Notes: generated from the letters alone by a model not told the origin. 64,000 bases of DNA from Engelhardtia mirabilis (GCA_007751255.1 CP036296.1:3596001-3660000); one strand, 5' to 3'; positions 47,629-55,400 are shown, numbered from the stretch's first letter. Translations and numbers: made by a program.

Positions 47629-48051
47629 ATGAGCTCCCGCTTCGAGCCCGCCCTGCGCCTCACCTTCTCGATCGGCCTACGGTCCCCGCTCGATCCGTCC
47701 GCTTTTCTCGGCGGCTGGATCCGCTGGGACCGTGCGCGCGCGCGTCGTCGCCGGGCCCTGGACTCCCTTTGCCGCACCTTCGGGAGCTTCACCGCGTTCA
47801 TGGCCCAGGGGGAGTGGCACGGCGCGTCGGAGCCCACGCTCGTGGTCGTGGTCGTGGTCGAGGTGACCGACGCCGCGGGCGAGGCCGATGTGATCGCCCG
47901 CGCGGAGCAAGAGGCCTTCCAGCTGGCCTCGAGCCTCGGCCAGGAGGCCGTCGCGCTCGAAACCGAGCGTGTCGGATTCGCCCTGGTCGGACGCGAGCAG
48001 GATCGCGCGGGCGGAAGCTCGAGCGCGATCGGCGCGCAGGTCGTCGGATGA
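47629..48051 (+). CDS. Hypothetical protein, 140 aa
   Basis: Starts at the ATG giving MSSRFEPALRLTFSIGLRSP. Not recognised with certainty. The segment 'GEWHGASEPTLVVVVVVEV' followed by 'AFQLASSLGQEAVALETERV' has the pattern of small bacterial proteins in which a 'G.W.G..E..lvvev' strand is followed by a 'LGQEAV' helix-strand. Composition and the Val-rich strand support a real gene. No signal peptide. Function unknown. It is an island gene between DGR target 3 and the right tRNA remnant. Confidence 0.5.
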   Translation: MSSRFEPALRLTFSIGLRSPLDPSAFLGGWIRWDRARARRRRALDSLCRTFGSFTAFMAQGEWHGASEPTLVVVVVVEVTDAAGEADVIARAEQEAFQLASSLGQEAVALETERVGFALVGREQDRAGGSSSAIGAQVVG

Positions 48052-48345
48052 GAGATAGAGCGTGGGCCGGCGCTCCTCGTCGCGTGTGGAGCGCGACATC
48101 GCCGATCACGCACGGCCGTCGACCCGTCCCCGCGACCGCGGACTGCGGTCCGCACTGCCTGGTCCGCATCGCGGAGCATGCCCGTCCCGCCCGCGAGCGG
48201 CCGCGCCTTCCCTTGGAGGCCCCTTCTCGGTGAGGGGGGGACGGCAGCCGAGCCAGCGGATCGGCGCTCCGCCGAGCTCGAGGGCTTCCCTCGGCTCTCC
48301 CCAACGACCGGTCGGCGCGTCCCGACCGAGAGCCGGAGGGCCTCC
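48052..48345. other. Intergenic region
   Basis: About 290 bp between the 140-aa gene and the cupin gene. Nothing definite seen in it. Confidence 0.4.
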
Positions 48346-48870
48346 ATGGCCGAATCGTTCCCTACCAACTTCCTCGACGCCCAGCGTTTCACCGCCGCGT
48401 CGAGCTACTTCCAGCAGGGCCTCGCTGTCCTGTCCAGCCTCGGCGCTCGGATCCCGAGCGGGCGAAACTACGTTGGGCAGCCGCTGGACCCCGGCCCCGA
48501 CGGCGAGGCCTTCGCCTGCCGATGGGCCCCGGAGGGCACCACGGCCCCCCACGACCACGGTGGTGGCGAGGGCCTCGTGCTGGTCCAGGAAGGTCTCCTC
48601 ATCGAGACCAAGTTCGAATTCGACGGGTCGGAGTTGGTCCCGGTCGAGCGGCGCATGCTGCTCCCCGGGGACATCACCTGGCTCGGTGGACGCGACATCC
48701 ACACTGTCGAGGCCCACGAGCCGTCGTGGTCGCTGCACTTCTACTGGGGCAAGGGCGACACCTACCGGATCTTCGACCCGGTCGGACGCGTGACCCACGA
48801 GGTGCGGGACACCGGCGCGTGGCTGCCGGTCGACCCCGACTCGATCGTGGCGTCGACTCCCTGGAGCTGA
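48346..48870 (+). CDS. Cupin protein, cysteine dioxygenase-like
   Basis: 174 aa. Cupin motif 1 is 'WAPEGTTAPHDHGGGEGLVL' with the His-x-His metal pair, motif 2 is 'PGDITWLGGRDIHTVEAHE' with the third His. This resembles the type I cysteine dioxygenase family, which binds Fe(II) and oxidises a thiol with O2, although the small size and island context leave other substrates possible. The start is the ATG giving MAESFPTNFLDAQRF, preceded by a GGAGGG-like stretch at a suitable distance (AGCCGGAGGGCCTCC). Confidence 0.7.
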   Translation: MAESFPTNFLDAQRFTAASSYFQQGLAVLSSLGARIPSGRNYVGQPLDPGPDGEAFACRWAPEGTTAPHDHGGGEGLVLVQEGLLIETKFEFDGSELVPVERRMLLPGDITWLGGRDIHTVEAHEPSWSLHFYWGKGDTYRIFDPVGRVTHEVRDTGAWLPVDPDSIVASTPWS

Positions 48871-49120
48871 CGACAGAGGAGTGAATCGGCGCGTCGTCGG
48901 CCTAGCAGGCGGCGCGCCGCTTGCGTTCGAGGCGTCCAAGGGATCGCGGCCTTGGGCGAGGCACCGACCCACTTACCGACGAAGGGTGATTCGGGAGGCA
49001 ACTCCGTGCCGCCCAGTGTCACTGATCAGGTTCGCGCTGGCGCGTGCTCGAGCATTACCGATCTGGCCTCGGACGCTCCTGGGCCGGATCTGGGCCCTCT
49101 CCCGGCCGCTCCCATGGACG
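48871..49120. other. Intergenic region at the island/prophage junction
   Basis: 250 bp between the cupin gene and the tRNA-derived repeat. No gene or clear structure seen. Confidence 0.4.
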
Positions 49121-49179
49121 GCCGGAGGGTGGTAGCGGTGGACGGACTTGAACCGCCGACCCGCGGATTATGATTCCGC
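49121..49179 (-). repeat. Right copy of tRNA-Met-derived direct repeat (candidate attachment site)
   Basis: 49130-49179 is the 3' half of a tRNA-Met gene on the minus strand: anticodon stem GCGGA/TCCGC with loop ATCATAA (anticodon CAT), T arm GGCGG/TTCAAGT/CCGTC, acceptor strand CACCGCT, A73 and encoded CCA. The expected 5' half (AGCGGTG plus a D arm) is absent to the right, so the tRNA is interrupted here. Including 9 bp of 3' flank, 45 bp match 30600-30644 exactly. This is what integration into a tRNA 3' end leaves at the distal junction; the intact tRNA should lie beyond the right edge. Confidence 0.8.
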
Positions 49180-49409
49180 CTCGGGGGCTGGAGGCCATTG
49201 GAAGCCCTCCTGGGGGGTCATCCGGCGAGCCCCGCGAATCCGCGACTCGCCCCCACGCCTCCGAGATCGAGGCCGCGGGCCTGGCCGAGGGGGAGTTCAT
49301 CTTCGTGCCCTCGCGCGCGGCCCTGGTGGCCCTGCTGCGGTGCCACCAAGACCTCTGGGCGGCCCTGGGCAAGGGCCCGATCATCCTGCGCGGAAGGGGG
49401 TCGAAATGA
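49170..49409 (+). CDS. Small hypothetical protein at the element's left end
   Basis: 79 aa, not recognised. The part from 'ASEIEAAGLAEGEFIFVPSR' to 'ALGKGPIILRGRGSK' looks like a real protein and its stop overlaps the next ATG (ATGA). The only ATG in frame (49170) lies inside the tRNA remnant, in the complement of its anticodon. The N-terminal ~30 residues are Gly/Pro/Ser-rich and may be junk, so the gene may have lost its own start on integration. Function unknown. Confidence 0.4.
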   Translation: MIPPRGLEAIGSPPGGSSGEPRESATRPHASEIEAAGLAEGEFIFVPSRAALVALLRCHQDLWAALGKGPIILRGRGSK

Positions 49410-49714
49410 CCTCCCTCGGTCCCTCCACCTGCGAAGGCTGCAAGCACACGCTGCCCACGGGGTTCGCCCGGTACTTCGAGCGCGCGGACGACCCGGAGTC
49501 CTACGACTACCTGTGCTTTCGCTGCGCGATCCGCCGCGGCCTGGCCTCCAGGAACGCCGTCGATCGCCGGACGATCTTCGAGCAGATCGAGACCATCGTC
49601 AGCTCAGATCGGTCCGAGCTGTGGGGCGAGGCGCTGTACCAGCGCAACCTCATCTGCCTGCCCGGACGGCTGACCACGCTGCTCGAGGGCGGGGAGATCC
49701 GCAATGCGGGCTGA
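49406..49714 (+). CDS. Small zinc-ribbon-like phage protein
   Basis: 102 aa. Two Cys pairs, 'CEGCKHTLP' and 'YLCFRCAIRRG', separated by ~30 residues, could bind one zinc as a treble-clef or ribbon. The rest is helical. ATG overlaps the preceding stop by 4 bp. No enzymatic motif. Role unknown; DNA binding or protein interaction is possible. Confidence 0.6.
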   Translation: MTSLGPSTCEGCKHTLPTGFARYFERADDPESYDYLCFRCAIRRGLASRNAVDRRTIFEQIETIVSSDRSELWGEALYQRNLICLPGRLTTLLEGGEIRNAG

Positions 49715-50089
49715 GCCCCACCAATCCACCGCGCCGGCCGCGAGCTGGCGCCGAATCCCGGCTGCAATGCCGCCTTGCCCCCTTCATGGGGCGTCGGGCG
49801 CTGCAAGAGCCGGGGCTAGCAGAGGCAGCGCCATGGGGGCGCCCGTCGGGACTTACCACCCCACGAAGGCGGGCGCCCACCTCCCCACGAATGGGGAAAG
49901 CCCCGGCCACCCCGAAGGGCGGCCAGGGCCAGCAGAGGCCATGACGCCTTCGCGGTCGGGAACCACCCCGGCCAGCGTCACAGACCAGCGGGGAGCCTAC
50001 CGCGCGCCCGACCAGCGCGCTAGATCCCCCCGATCCCACCCCGCCTGACCAGCGGATCCAGCAGAGGCCACGGAGCAGGAGATGCCCCA
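49715..50089. other. Non-coding or weakly coding stretch with AGCAGAGGC motifs
   Basis: 375 bp. It contains three copies of AGCAGAGGC (49819, 49931, 50060 area) that elsewhere in this element sit just before start codons. The second copy precedes an ATG opening a 35-codon frame (49941-50048), which continues a longer Pro/Arg-rich frame from 49704. I do not call it a gene. Hairpin-prone stretches such as CCCACCTCCCCACGAATGGGG-like sequence occur. Confidence 0.4.
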
Positions 50090-50356
50090 GTGACAGACTC
50101 GAACCAGTTGACCAGAGATCAGCGCAGCGCCCTGGAGTGGGCCAAGCGCGCCCACATCCTGCGAGCGGAGCGCACGACCGAGGACGTGGGCTACCGCAGC
50201 CCCGACGGCGGGCCCCGGCACGGCAGCGAAGTGGTGCGGGAGTTGATCGCCAGGGAGTTCTTGGCCCGCCGGGATGACGGATCGGTGCGGATCACCCTGC
50301 TTGGGATCCACGCGGTCAACAAGGGCGGCGGCGACGACGGCGGGAGGGCGGCGTGA
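50090..50356 (+). CDS. Small phage protein, possible winged-helix fold
   Basis: 88 aa, GTG start, overlapping the RNA ligase gene by 4 bp. 'SEVVRELIAREFLARRDDGS' followed by 'VRITLLGIHAVN' has the helix-then-strand-wing pattern seen in small winged-helix proteins that end in 'l..lG...'. No catalytic residue pattern. It begins the long overlapping gene string. Confidence 0.55.
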   Translation: MTDSNQLTRDQRSALEWAKRAHILRAERTTEDVGYRSPDGGPRHGSEVVRELIAREFLARRDDGSVRITLLGIHAVNKGGGDDGGRAA

Positions 50357-50982
50357 GCGAGTACCACAAGATCCAGACGGTATGGCTCCGCGACCCCGAG
50401 ACGAATCACAAGACGCTCCTGGAGGGGCGCTGGGCGAAGCCCGAGTTCGAGTACCTGCGAAAGAACTCCTGGACCTTCACCGAGAAGATCGACGGGACCA
50501 ACGTCCGGCTGATTCGCGCGAACGGCTGCGACGTCCGGGGCAAGACCTTTCGCGCGCAGCTCCCTCGTGGAGTCTTCGAGGCCGGCGCGAGGATCGTGAA
50601 GAGCTCAGCCTTCGCTCGCCTTCCGGAGGAGATGGTTCTCTACGGCGAGGGCTACGGGGCGAAGATCCAGAAAGGTGGTGGCAACTACCGCCAGGACCAG
50701 GGAATCGTCCTCTTCGATGCCTGGTGTGGGATGTGGCTGGAACGGTCGAGTCTCGAAGAGATCGCGGAGTCTCTGGGGCTGGAGGTCGCCCCCGTGATCG
50801 GCTCGGGGCGGCTGAGCATCGCGATCGACTGGTGCCGCAGCGGCGATCTCAAGTCCCGCTGGGGTGACTTCCCCGCAGAGGGCATCGTTGCCCGCCCCGA
50901 GGTCGAGATGCTCAACCGCCGCGGCGAGAGGGTCATCACCAAGATCAAGTGCCGGGACTTCCGCGAAGGGAGGGCGGCGTGA
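50353..50982 (+). CDS. Phage RNA ligase (Rnl2/nucleotidyltransferase family)
   Basis: 209 aa. Motif I 'FTEKIDGTNVRLI' has the KxDGT(N) active site whose Lys is adenylylated. Motif III-like 'LYGEGYGAKIQ', motif IV 'AEGIVARPEVE' and motif V 'VITKIKCRDF' complete the ligase fold. The short length fits a stand-alone catalytic domain. In phages such ligases repair tRNAs or other RNAs cut by host defences. GTG start overlapping the previous gene, and GTGA overlap with the next. Confidence 0.85.
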   Translation: MSEYHKIQTVWLRDPETNHKTLLEGRWAKPEFEYLRKNSWTFTEKIDGTNVRLIRANGCDVRGKTFRAQLPRGVFEAGARIVKSSAFARLPEEMVLYGEGYGAKIQKGGGNYRQDQGIVLFDAWCGMWLERSSLEEIAESLGLEVAPVIGSGRLSIAIDWCRSGDLKSRWGDFPAEGIVARPEVEMLNRRGERVITKIKCRDFREGRAA

Positions 50983-51986
50983 GCGCATCCCGCAACGGCC
51001 GCCTGAACGACCGCCCGGCGATGCAGTGGTACACCGGCGACTACCTCTCGAGCGGCAAGGTCCAGCGCATGGACTGGGCCGAGAAGGGGGTCTACGTGCA
51101 CCTGCTCAACCGTCTCTGGGAGGCCGGGGGGTGGCTCGCCGACACCCCCGATGACCTGGCTGACGCCCTGGGCTGCGATCCCGAAGAGGTGCCGAGCCTG
51201 GTCACCGATCGCGTCCGTCGGTGCTTCGTCTTCGAGGATGGGAAGCTGGCGAGCCCGCGGATGCTGCGGGAACTGGAGCATGCCGACGCCTACCGCGAGG
51301 CGATGTCGGAGGCGGGTCGCCGGAGCGCCGCGAAGCGCCAGGCCAAGGCCGCACCCCCCTCCAAGGCCCCGAAAACGGCGATCGAGGCCAACCAGGCTCA
51401 ACCAGGTTCCAACCTGGTTCAACCTGGTTCAACCAAGGTTCAACCTGGTTCAACACCCAACCCAACCCAACCCAACCCATCCCAACCCAGTAAGACCCCC
51501 CAACCCCCCACCGCTCCCGAGCCCGAGCCCCCGCCCAAGCCCCGGGCGGCAGCGCCTGCGGCGCAAGCTCGCTCCGCTCGCGGTGGTCGGGCCAAGGTCG
51601 CGGCGTGGGATCAGCTCCTGGCCCCGGGTGGCGAGTTCGAGCGGCTGCGGGGCGGCCCGTTCTGGGCGATGCTCGAGGTCTGGACCGAGCACCTGGCCGC
51701 CAGGCTGTCCAAGGCCCACACGCTCGTCGGCGCCCGCACGGCGCTGCGCAAGATCGAGACCATGGGCCCAGTGCGGTTCGGCTGGGCCGTGGAGCACTCG
51801 ACGGCCGGGAACTACCAGGCCCTGGTCGAGCCCGACCGACCTCGCGCCGGGCGCCCAGTTGGCACCGTGGGCGAGCAGATCGCCGAGCAGGTGCGAACCG
51901 GCGCGCTCGAGCTCGTCCCGGCCCCGACCGAGGACTTCGACTGGCGCAAGGCCGACCGCGAGCGGCGGCACGGGAGGCGGGCATGA
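50979..51986 (+). CDS. DUF1376-type phage replication protein
   Basis: 335 aa from the GTG that overlaps the previous stop. Residues ~10-110 fit DUF1376 ('MQWYTGDYLSSGKVQRMDWA', 'EKGVYVHLLNRLWEAGGWLA'), a domain at the start of many phage replication-initiation/DnaD-like proteins. A low-complexity linker of repeated QPGS(T/N) and TQPNP(S) units separates it from a C-terminal helical domain ('GGPFWAMLEVWTEHLAAR'). The linker DNA is a run of GGTTCAACC-type repeats. Next to a helicase-loader-like gene, so a role in origin opening or helicase loading is likely. Confidence 0.7.
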   Translation: MSASRNGRLNDRPAMQWYTGDYLSSGKVQRMDWAEKGVYVHLLNRLWEAGGWLADTPDDLADALGCDPEEVPSLVTDRVRRCFVFEDGKLASPRMLRELEHADAYREAMSEAGRRSAAKRQAKAAPPSKAPKTAIEANQAQPGSNLVQPGSTKVQPGSTPNPTQPNPSQPSKTPQPPTAPEPEPPPKPRAAAPAAQARSARGGRAKVAAWDQLLAPGGEFERLRGGPFWAMLEVWTEHLAARLSKAHTLVGARTALRKIETMGPVRFGWAVEHSTAGNYQALVEPDRPRAGRPVGTVGEQIAEQVRTGALELVPAPTEDFDWRKADRERRHGRRA

Positions 51987-52414
51987 AGCGCGCCGAGCAC
52001 GTCGCGAAGACCCTCGCGTTCCTGGGCGAGTGCTACCCCGGGCTCCGCAACGGCGGGCCGGCGCAGCTCGCGGCCTGGTCCGCGATCCTCGGGAGCTACT
52101 CCCTGGCGCAGCTCCTCGAAGCGGCCGAGGCCGTGGCGCGGACCCACACCTACGGGATCCCGGCGCCCGCGCACCTGGTCGAAGCGATCGAGGGCCGGCT
52201 CGTCTGGAGCCAGGTCCCCTACCGCGACATCTGGGGTTCGCTCCGGGTCGACGGCAACGGCCGGCGGGTGACCGAGGCGAAGCTGGTCCGCCGCTTCCCG
52301 GACGGGCGAGAGGAACCCGCCGACGATGCGCTGGACGACGAGCGCCCGATGCTGCCGCCTGGCGCGAAGACCGCGGGGATGCTCGCGGCGGAACTGGCTG
52401 GGGGTGACTCGTGA
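51983..52414 (+). CDS. G39P-like helicase loader/inhibitor homologue
   Basis: 143 aa, ATGA overlap. The N-terminal helical half, 'ECYPGLRNGGPAQLAAWSAI' through 'YSLAQLLEAAEAVARTHTYG' and 'IPAPAHLVEAIEG', fits the pattern of SPP1 G39P-type proteins (YP..., A.W...L..Y....L..A, P.pA.l..aI) that load phage helicase. The C-terminal part is charged and likely flexible. Assignment is from pattern and from the adjacent DUF1376 gene. Confidence 0.55.
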   Translation: MKRAEHVAKTLAFLGECYPGLRNGGPAQLAAWSAILGSYSLAQLLEAAEAVARTHTYGIPAPAHLVEAIEGRLVWSQVPYRDIWGSLRVDGNGRRVTEAKLVRRFPDGREEPADDALDDERPMLPPGAKTAGMLAAELAGGDS

Positions 52415-52809
52415 AGCGCTCCAACCCCAACCGCCGCGAAGCCTGGAACCAGCGCCGCAACCGCAAGCGCCTGGAGCGTCACCGCGAGTTGAAGCGCAGG
52501 AGCGCCAATCGAGGATCCGGGTTCCAGTTCGAGCGGGAGCTTGCCGAGCGTCGCGCGGCCCTCGCCGATCGACGCTGGGCCCGCGAGGAGTTCAGGCGCC
52601 TGGTGCTGATTCGCGCCGGCCATCGGTGCGAGCGGTGCAGTTCGGCTTGGGAGCTTCAAGCTCACCACTTCCTGCCCAAGTCTCGCGGCGGCCCAGACCT
52701 CCCGGAGAACGGCATTTGCCTGTGCGCAAAGTGCCACCGGGGCGTCCACGACCACACGGTCGAGGACTGGGCGAGCTGGATCGATTCGCGGAAGGCGGGT
52801 GCGGCGTGA
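52411..52809 (+). CDS. HNH endonuclease
   Basis: 132 aa, GTG start overlapping the previous stop. A basic N-terminal region is followed by the HNH core: 'AGHRCERCSSAWELQAHHFL', then 'PENGICLCAKCHRGVH'. Two CxxC pairs bind zinc, and the HH/N/H residues bind the catalytic metal. Small phage HNH enzymes act in replication, packaging or as homing-type nucleases. Which applies here is unknown. Confidence 0.85.
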   Translation: MKRSNPNRREAWNQRRNRKRLERHRELKRRSANRGSGFQFERELAERRAALADRRWAREEFRRLVLIRAGHRCERCSSAWELQAHHFLPKSRGGPDLPENGICLCAKCHRGVHDHTVEDWASWIDSRKAGAA

Positions 52810-54266
52810 TTCTTCGACGATACGGAGCGTGCGAGGGCGCCCAGCTCTTCGACGAGCTAGTCGTCGACAACTTCGCTGGAGGCGGTGGAGCCTCCATTGG
52901 GATCGAGCAAGCCCTCGGTCGGTCGGTGGACGTGGCGATCAACCACGATCGCGAGGCTGTCGCGATGCACCGAGCGAATCACCCGGGCGCACGGCACCTC
53001 TGCCAGGACGTCTTTCGGGCGAAGCCTCTCGAAGTCACAGGCGGTCGTCCCGTGGGTCTCGCATGGTTCAGCCCCGACTGCACCTACTTCTCGAAGGCCC
53101 GCGGCGGACGCCCCATCCGGGACACGCGCCGCAGGGATCTGGCTTGGGTCGTGATCAGGTGGGCGAAGACCGTTCGGCCCCGGGTGATCCTCCTCGAGAA
53201 CGTCGAGGAGTTTCGAACCTGGGGGCCGCTCGGCCGCGACCGACGCCCATGCCCCCGCCGCCGTGGCCGCACATTCGAGCGGTGGGTCTCCGAGCTCCGG
53301 TCCGCGGGCTATGACGTGGAGTGGCGGGAGCTGCGCGGCTGCGACTACGGAGCGCCGACCACTCGAAAGCGGCTCTTCCTGATCGCCCGGTGTGATGGCC
53401 AGCCGATCTCCTGGCCGGAGGCGACGCACGGCCCCGACCAAGCCCTTCCGTTCCGATCCGCCGCAGAGTGCATCGACTGGTCGATTGCCTGCCGCTCGGT
53501 CTTCGAACGCAAGAAGCCGCTGGCGGACAAGACGCTGCACAGGATTGCGACCGGGCTCCGCCGCATCGTGCTCGAGGCGCCCCAGCCGTATCTGGTCCGC
53601 CTCCAGGGGACCTCGGAAGCCCACCTTCGAGCGGCTTCGAGCGCCACAGATGCCCCGCTCGGCGCAGTCTGCGCCGGCGGCGGACACCATGCCCTCGTCG
53701 CGCCCTTCACTGTCCCCAGGCACGGAGAGCGACCCACGCAGGCCCCGCGCTGTCGCGCCATCGATCGTCCAGCGCCGACAGTCACCGGCACAGCGAACGG
53801 CGCGAGCCTCGTCGCGGCCTGGCTCGTCAAGCACTACGGCGGCGTCTACGGGCACGGATTGGAGCGTCCCGCAGGCTCTGTCACGACCCGCGACAGCCAC
53901 GGCCTCGCCTCCACGACCCTGGAGGGGCCGACCGATCGTGGCCGGCTGGTCGCCGACCTGATCCGCACCTACGCCCCTGGCCCATTGCGGACTGATGAAG
54001 CAGGGAGGGTCCTGCTGATGGTGGACGGGGCCAACCACGCCCTTGTCGACGTCGGGATGCGAATGCTCGATCCCCGGGAACTCTTCCGGTGCCAGGGCTT
54101 CCCCGAGGACTACATCGACGACTGGGGCATCGACGACGACGGATCGCGCGTGGCGTTCACCAAGGCCACCAGGACGCGCCTGGTCGGGAACAGTGTTTGC
54201 CCCCCGGTGGTCGAGGCGATCGTCCGTGCCAACGCGCTGGAGCTGGCAGCGGAGGCTGTGGCATGA
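52806..54266 (+). CDS. Phage DNA (cytosine-5) methyltransferase
   Basis: 486 aa, GTG start. SAM-binding motif I 'VVDNFAGGGGASIGIEQAL', motif IV as 'FSPDCTYFSKARGG' where a classical PCQ is replaced by PDCT, and motif VI 'ILLENVEEF'. Late motifs 'ALVDVGMRMLDPRELFRCQG' and 'LVGNSVCPPVVEAIV' match motifs IX-X. The catalytic Cys is kept. Such orphan phage enzymes methylate cytosines, giving protection from restriction. No cognate nuclease gene is evident. Confidence 0.88.
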   Translation: MILRRYGACEGAQLFDELVVDNFAGGGGASIGIEQALGRSVDVAINHDREAVAMHRANHPGARHLCQDVFRAKPLEVTGGRPVGLAWFSPDCTYFSKARGGRPIRDTRRRDLAWVVIRWAKTVRPRVILLENVEEFRTWGPLGRDRRPCPRRRGRTFERWVSELRSAGYDVEWRELRGCDYGAPTTRKRLFLIARCDGQPISWPEATHGPDQALPFRSAAECIDWSIACRSVFERKKPLADKTLHRIATGLRRIVLEAPQPYLVRLQGTSEAHLRAASSATDAPLGAVCAGGGHHALVAPFTVPRHGERPTQAPRCRAIDRPAPTVTGTANGASLVAAWLVKHYGGVYGHGLERPAGSVTTRDSHGLASTTLEGPTDRGRLVADLIRTYAPGPLRTDEAGRVLLMVDGANHALVDVGMRMLDPRELFRCQGFPEDYIDDWGIDDDGSRVAFTKATRTRLVGNSVCPPVVEAIVRANALELAAEAVA

Positions 54267-54736
54267 CCTGGAAGCAATCCCGAACCCTCCCGAAGTGGTG
54301 GCTCTACGCAGACGGCCGATCGGGCCCTCGCTGCGAGATCGTGCACTCCGAGGCTGGATTCCACGCTTCGCACTACACGGGGTTCGTAGCGGAGTCGCGG
54401 CCGTTCCCGACGCTCGCGCTGGCGCAGCGATGGTGCGAGTGGGCGGAGGATGAGGTGGAGCGCGGGCTCGAGATCGCCGCCCCGGCGCTCCGCGCGATCG
54501 TTCAAGCGGTTGTCGCCGAAGGTGAGCATCGGCAGGCGCCGCTTCGTGCGCGCGTTGATCGCATCGTCGAAGACATCCGCCTCCCCGGGCTCTACCCGCT
54601 GGGCCACCCGCTGCACTACCACGGATCGAGACTCGGCTTGCAGCCTGGACCTGAAGAGGGCGCACATCACGGCGGCCTGCCCAAGGTGCAGATCGCCGAC
54701 GAGGACCTGGCGAAGCTCTGGGAGGCGACGCAGTGA
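54263..54736 (+). CDS. Hypothetical phage protein
   Basis: 157 aa, ATGA overlap with the methyltransferase gene. Trp-rich start (MTWKQSRTLPKWWLYADG) then a helical centre. Not recognised. It sits in the overlapping gene string and ends in the GTG start of the next. Confidence 0.6.
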   Translation: MTWKQSRTLPKWWLYADGRSGPRCEIVHSEAGFHASHYTGFVAESRPFPTLALAQRWCEWAEDEVERGLEIAAPALRAIVQAVVAEGEHRQAPLRARVDRIVEDIRLPGLYPLGHPLHYHGSRLGLQPGPEEGAHHGGLPKVQIADEDLAKLWEATQ

Positions 54737-55398
54737 CCCACCCCAACTGGACAACCCCCCGCCCCGGCCTCTGGTCCTTCGCCCAGGGCGACAAGGAGCG
54801 CGCCCTCGTCGTCCGCGACGACCAAGCCCGCACGCTCGACCCTTGGACCTGCTACCTGATCGCCGGCGATGGGAGCCTGACCGAGATCGGGGAGCGCTCG
54901 ACGCCGGTCGATGCCCGCGCACTCGTCGAGCGGGAGCTGGCTCTGCGCGATGCCCGCCGAAAGGCCCTGTCGCTACCGGCGCCGCTTGGCCTTGGGCTTC
55001 TCGCCCTCGGCCTTCTCGCAGGCCCGCTCAATCTCGAGGCGCAGGCGCTCAGCGCGCCCCTCGGCATCGGCCCGGAAGTGCGCGACGGCATCCGCCGGCA
55101 GTTCGTCGAAGAACGGGGCGCCCCCAGCCAGTTCCCGCCTGGCCGCCAGGTACGCGCGCACCGCCCGAGCGATGTCGAGGGGGCCCCCGTGCCGCTGGGC
55201 CCTGTTGGCGGCGTCGACGGCCTCTTCCGTGGGCATCCTGTGGACGCGCACCAGGTGGAGCTTGAGCCCGTGCCGGCTCATCTCGTCTTCGTCGTCGTCG
55301 CACAGGGGGCACGCAACCGGATCCACCGGGACCGCGGCGCGCCCTCCCGCCTTCCTCTTGGACTGGGCCATCCCGGGGAGGATCTGGCCCGAGAGTGA
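54733..55398 (+). CDS. Hypothetical phage protein with doubtful 3' half
   Basis: The first ~80 residues ('MTHPNWTTPRPGLWSFAQGD' to 'ERELALRDARRKALSL') look like a real small protein and start with a GTG overlapping the previous stop. The frame then runs open for another ~140 codons, which lie exactly antisense to the convergent zinc-finger gene (54973-55371) and have shadow-like composition. Either the natural stop was lost or the two genes truly overlap. Function unknown. Confidence 0.45.
   Translation: MTHPNWTTPRPGLWSFAQGDKERALVVRDDQARTLDPWTCYLIAGDGSLTEIGERSTPVDARALVERELALRDARRKALSLPAPLGLGLLALGLLAGPLNLEAQALSAPLGIGPEVRDGIRRQFVEERGAPSQFPPGRQVRAHRPSDVEGAPVPLGPVGGVDGLFRGHPVDAHQVELEPVPAHLVFVVVAQGARNRIHRDRGAPSRLPLGLGHPGEDLARE
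54973..55371 (-). CDS. Zinc-finger regulatory protein, only minus-strand gene of the element
   Basis: 132 aa with a C2H2-type finger 'CPLCDDDEDEMSRHGLKLHL' continuing 'VRVH', in an otherwise helical, charged protein with a basic C terminus (KPKAKRRR). It is transcribed away from the main gene string, and its upstream region is the AT-richest stretch nearby, with an inverted repeat. This layout is typical of a regulator next to a phage control region. DNA binding is inferred. Confidence 0.65.
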   Translation of the reverse strand: MAQSKRKAGGRAAVPVDPVACPLCDDDEDEMSRHGLKLHLVRVHRMPTEEAVDAANRAQRHGGPLDIARAVRAYLAARRELAGGAPFFDELPADAVAHFRADAEGRAERLRLEIERACEKAEGEKPKAKRRR

Positions 55399-55400
55399 AA

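Noticed and set aside
49704-50048. A 114-codon gene after the zinc-ribbon gene
   Set aside because: Pro/Arg/Ser-rich, no recognisable pattern, and it contains the repeated AGCAGAGGC motifs in frame by chance. I left it as an uncertain stretch.
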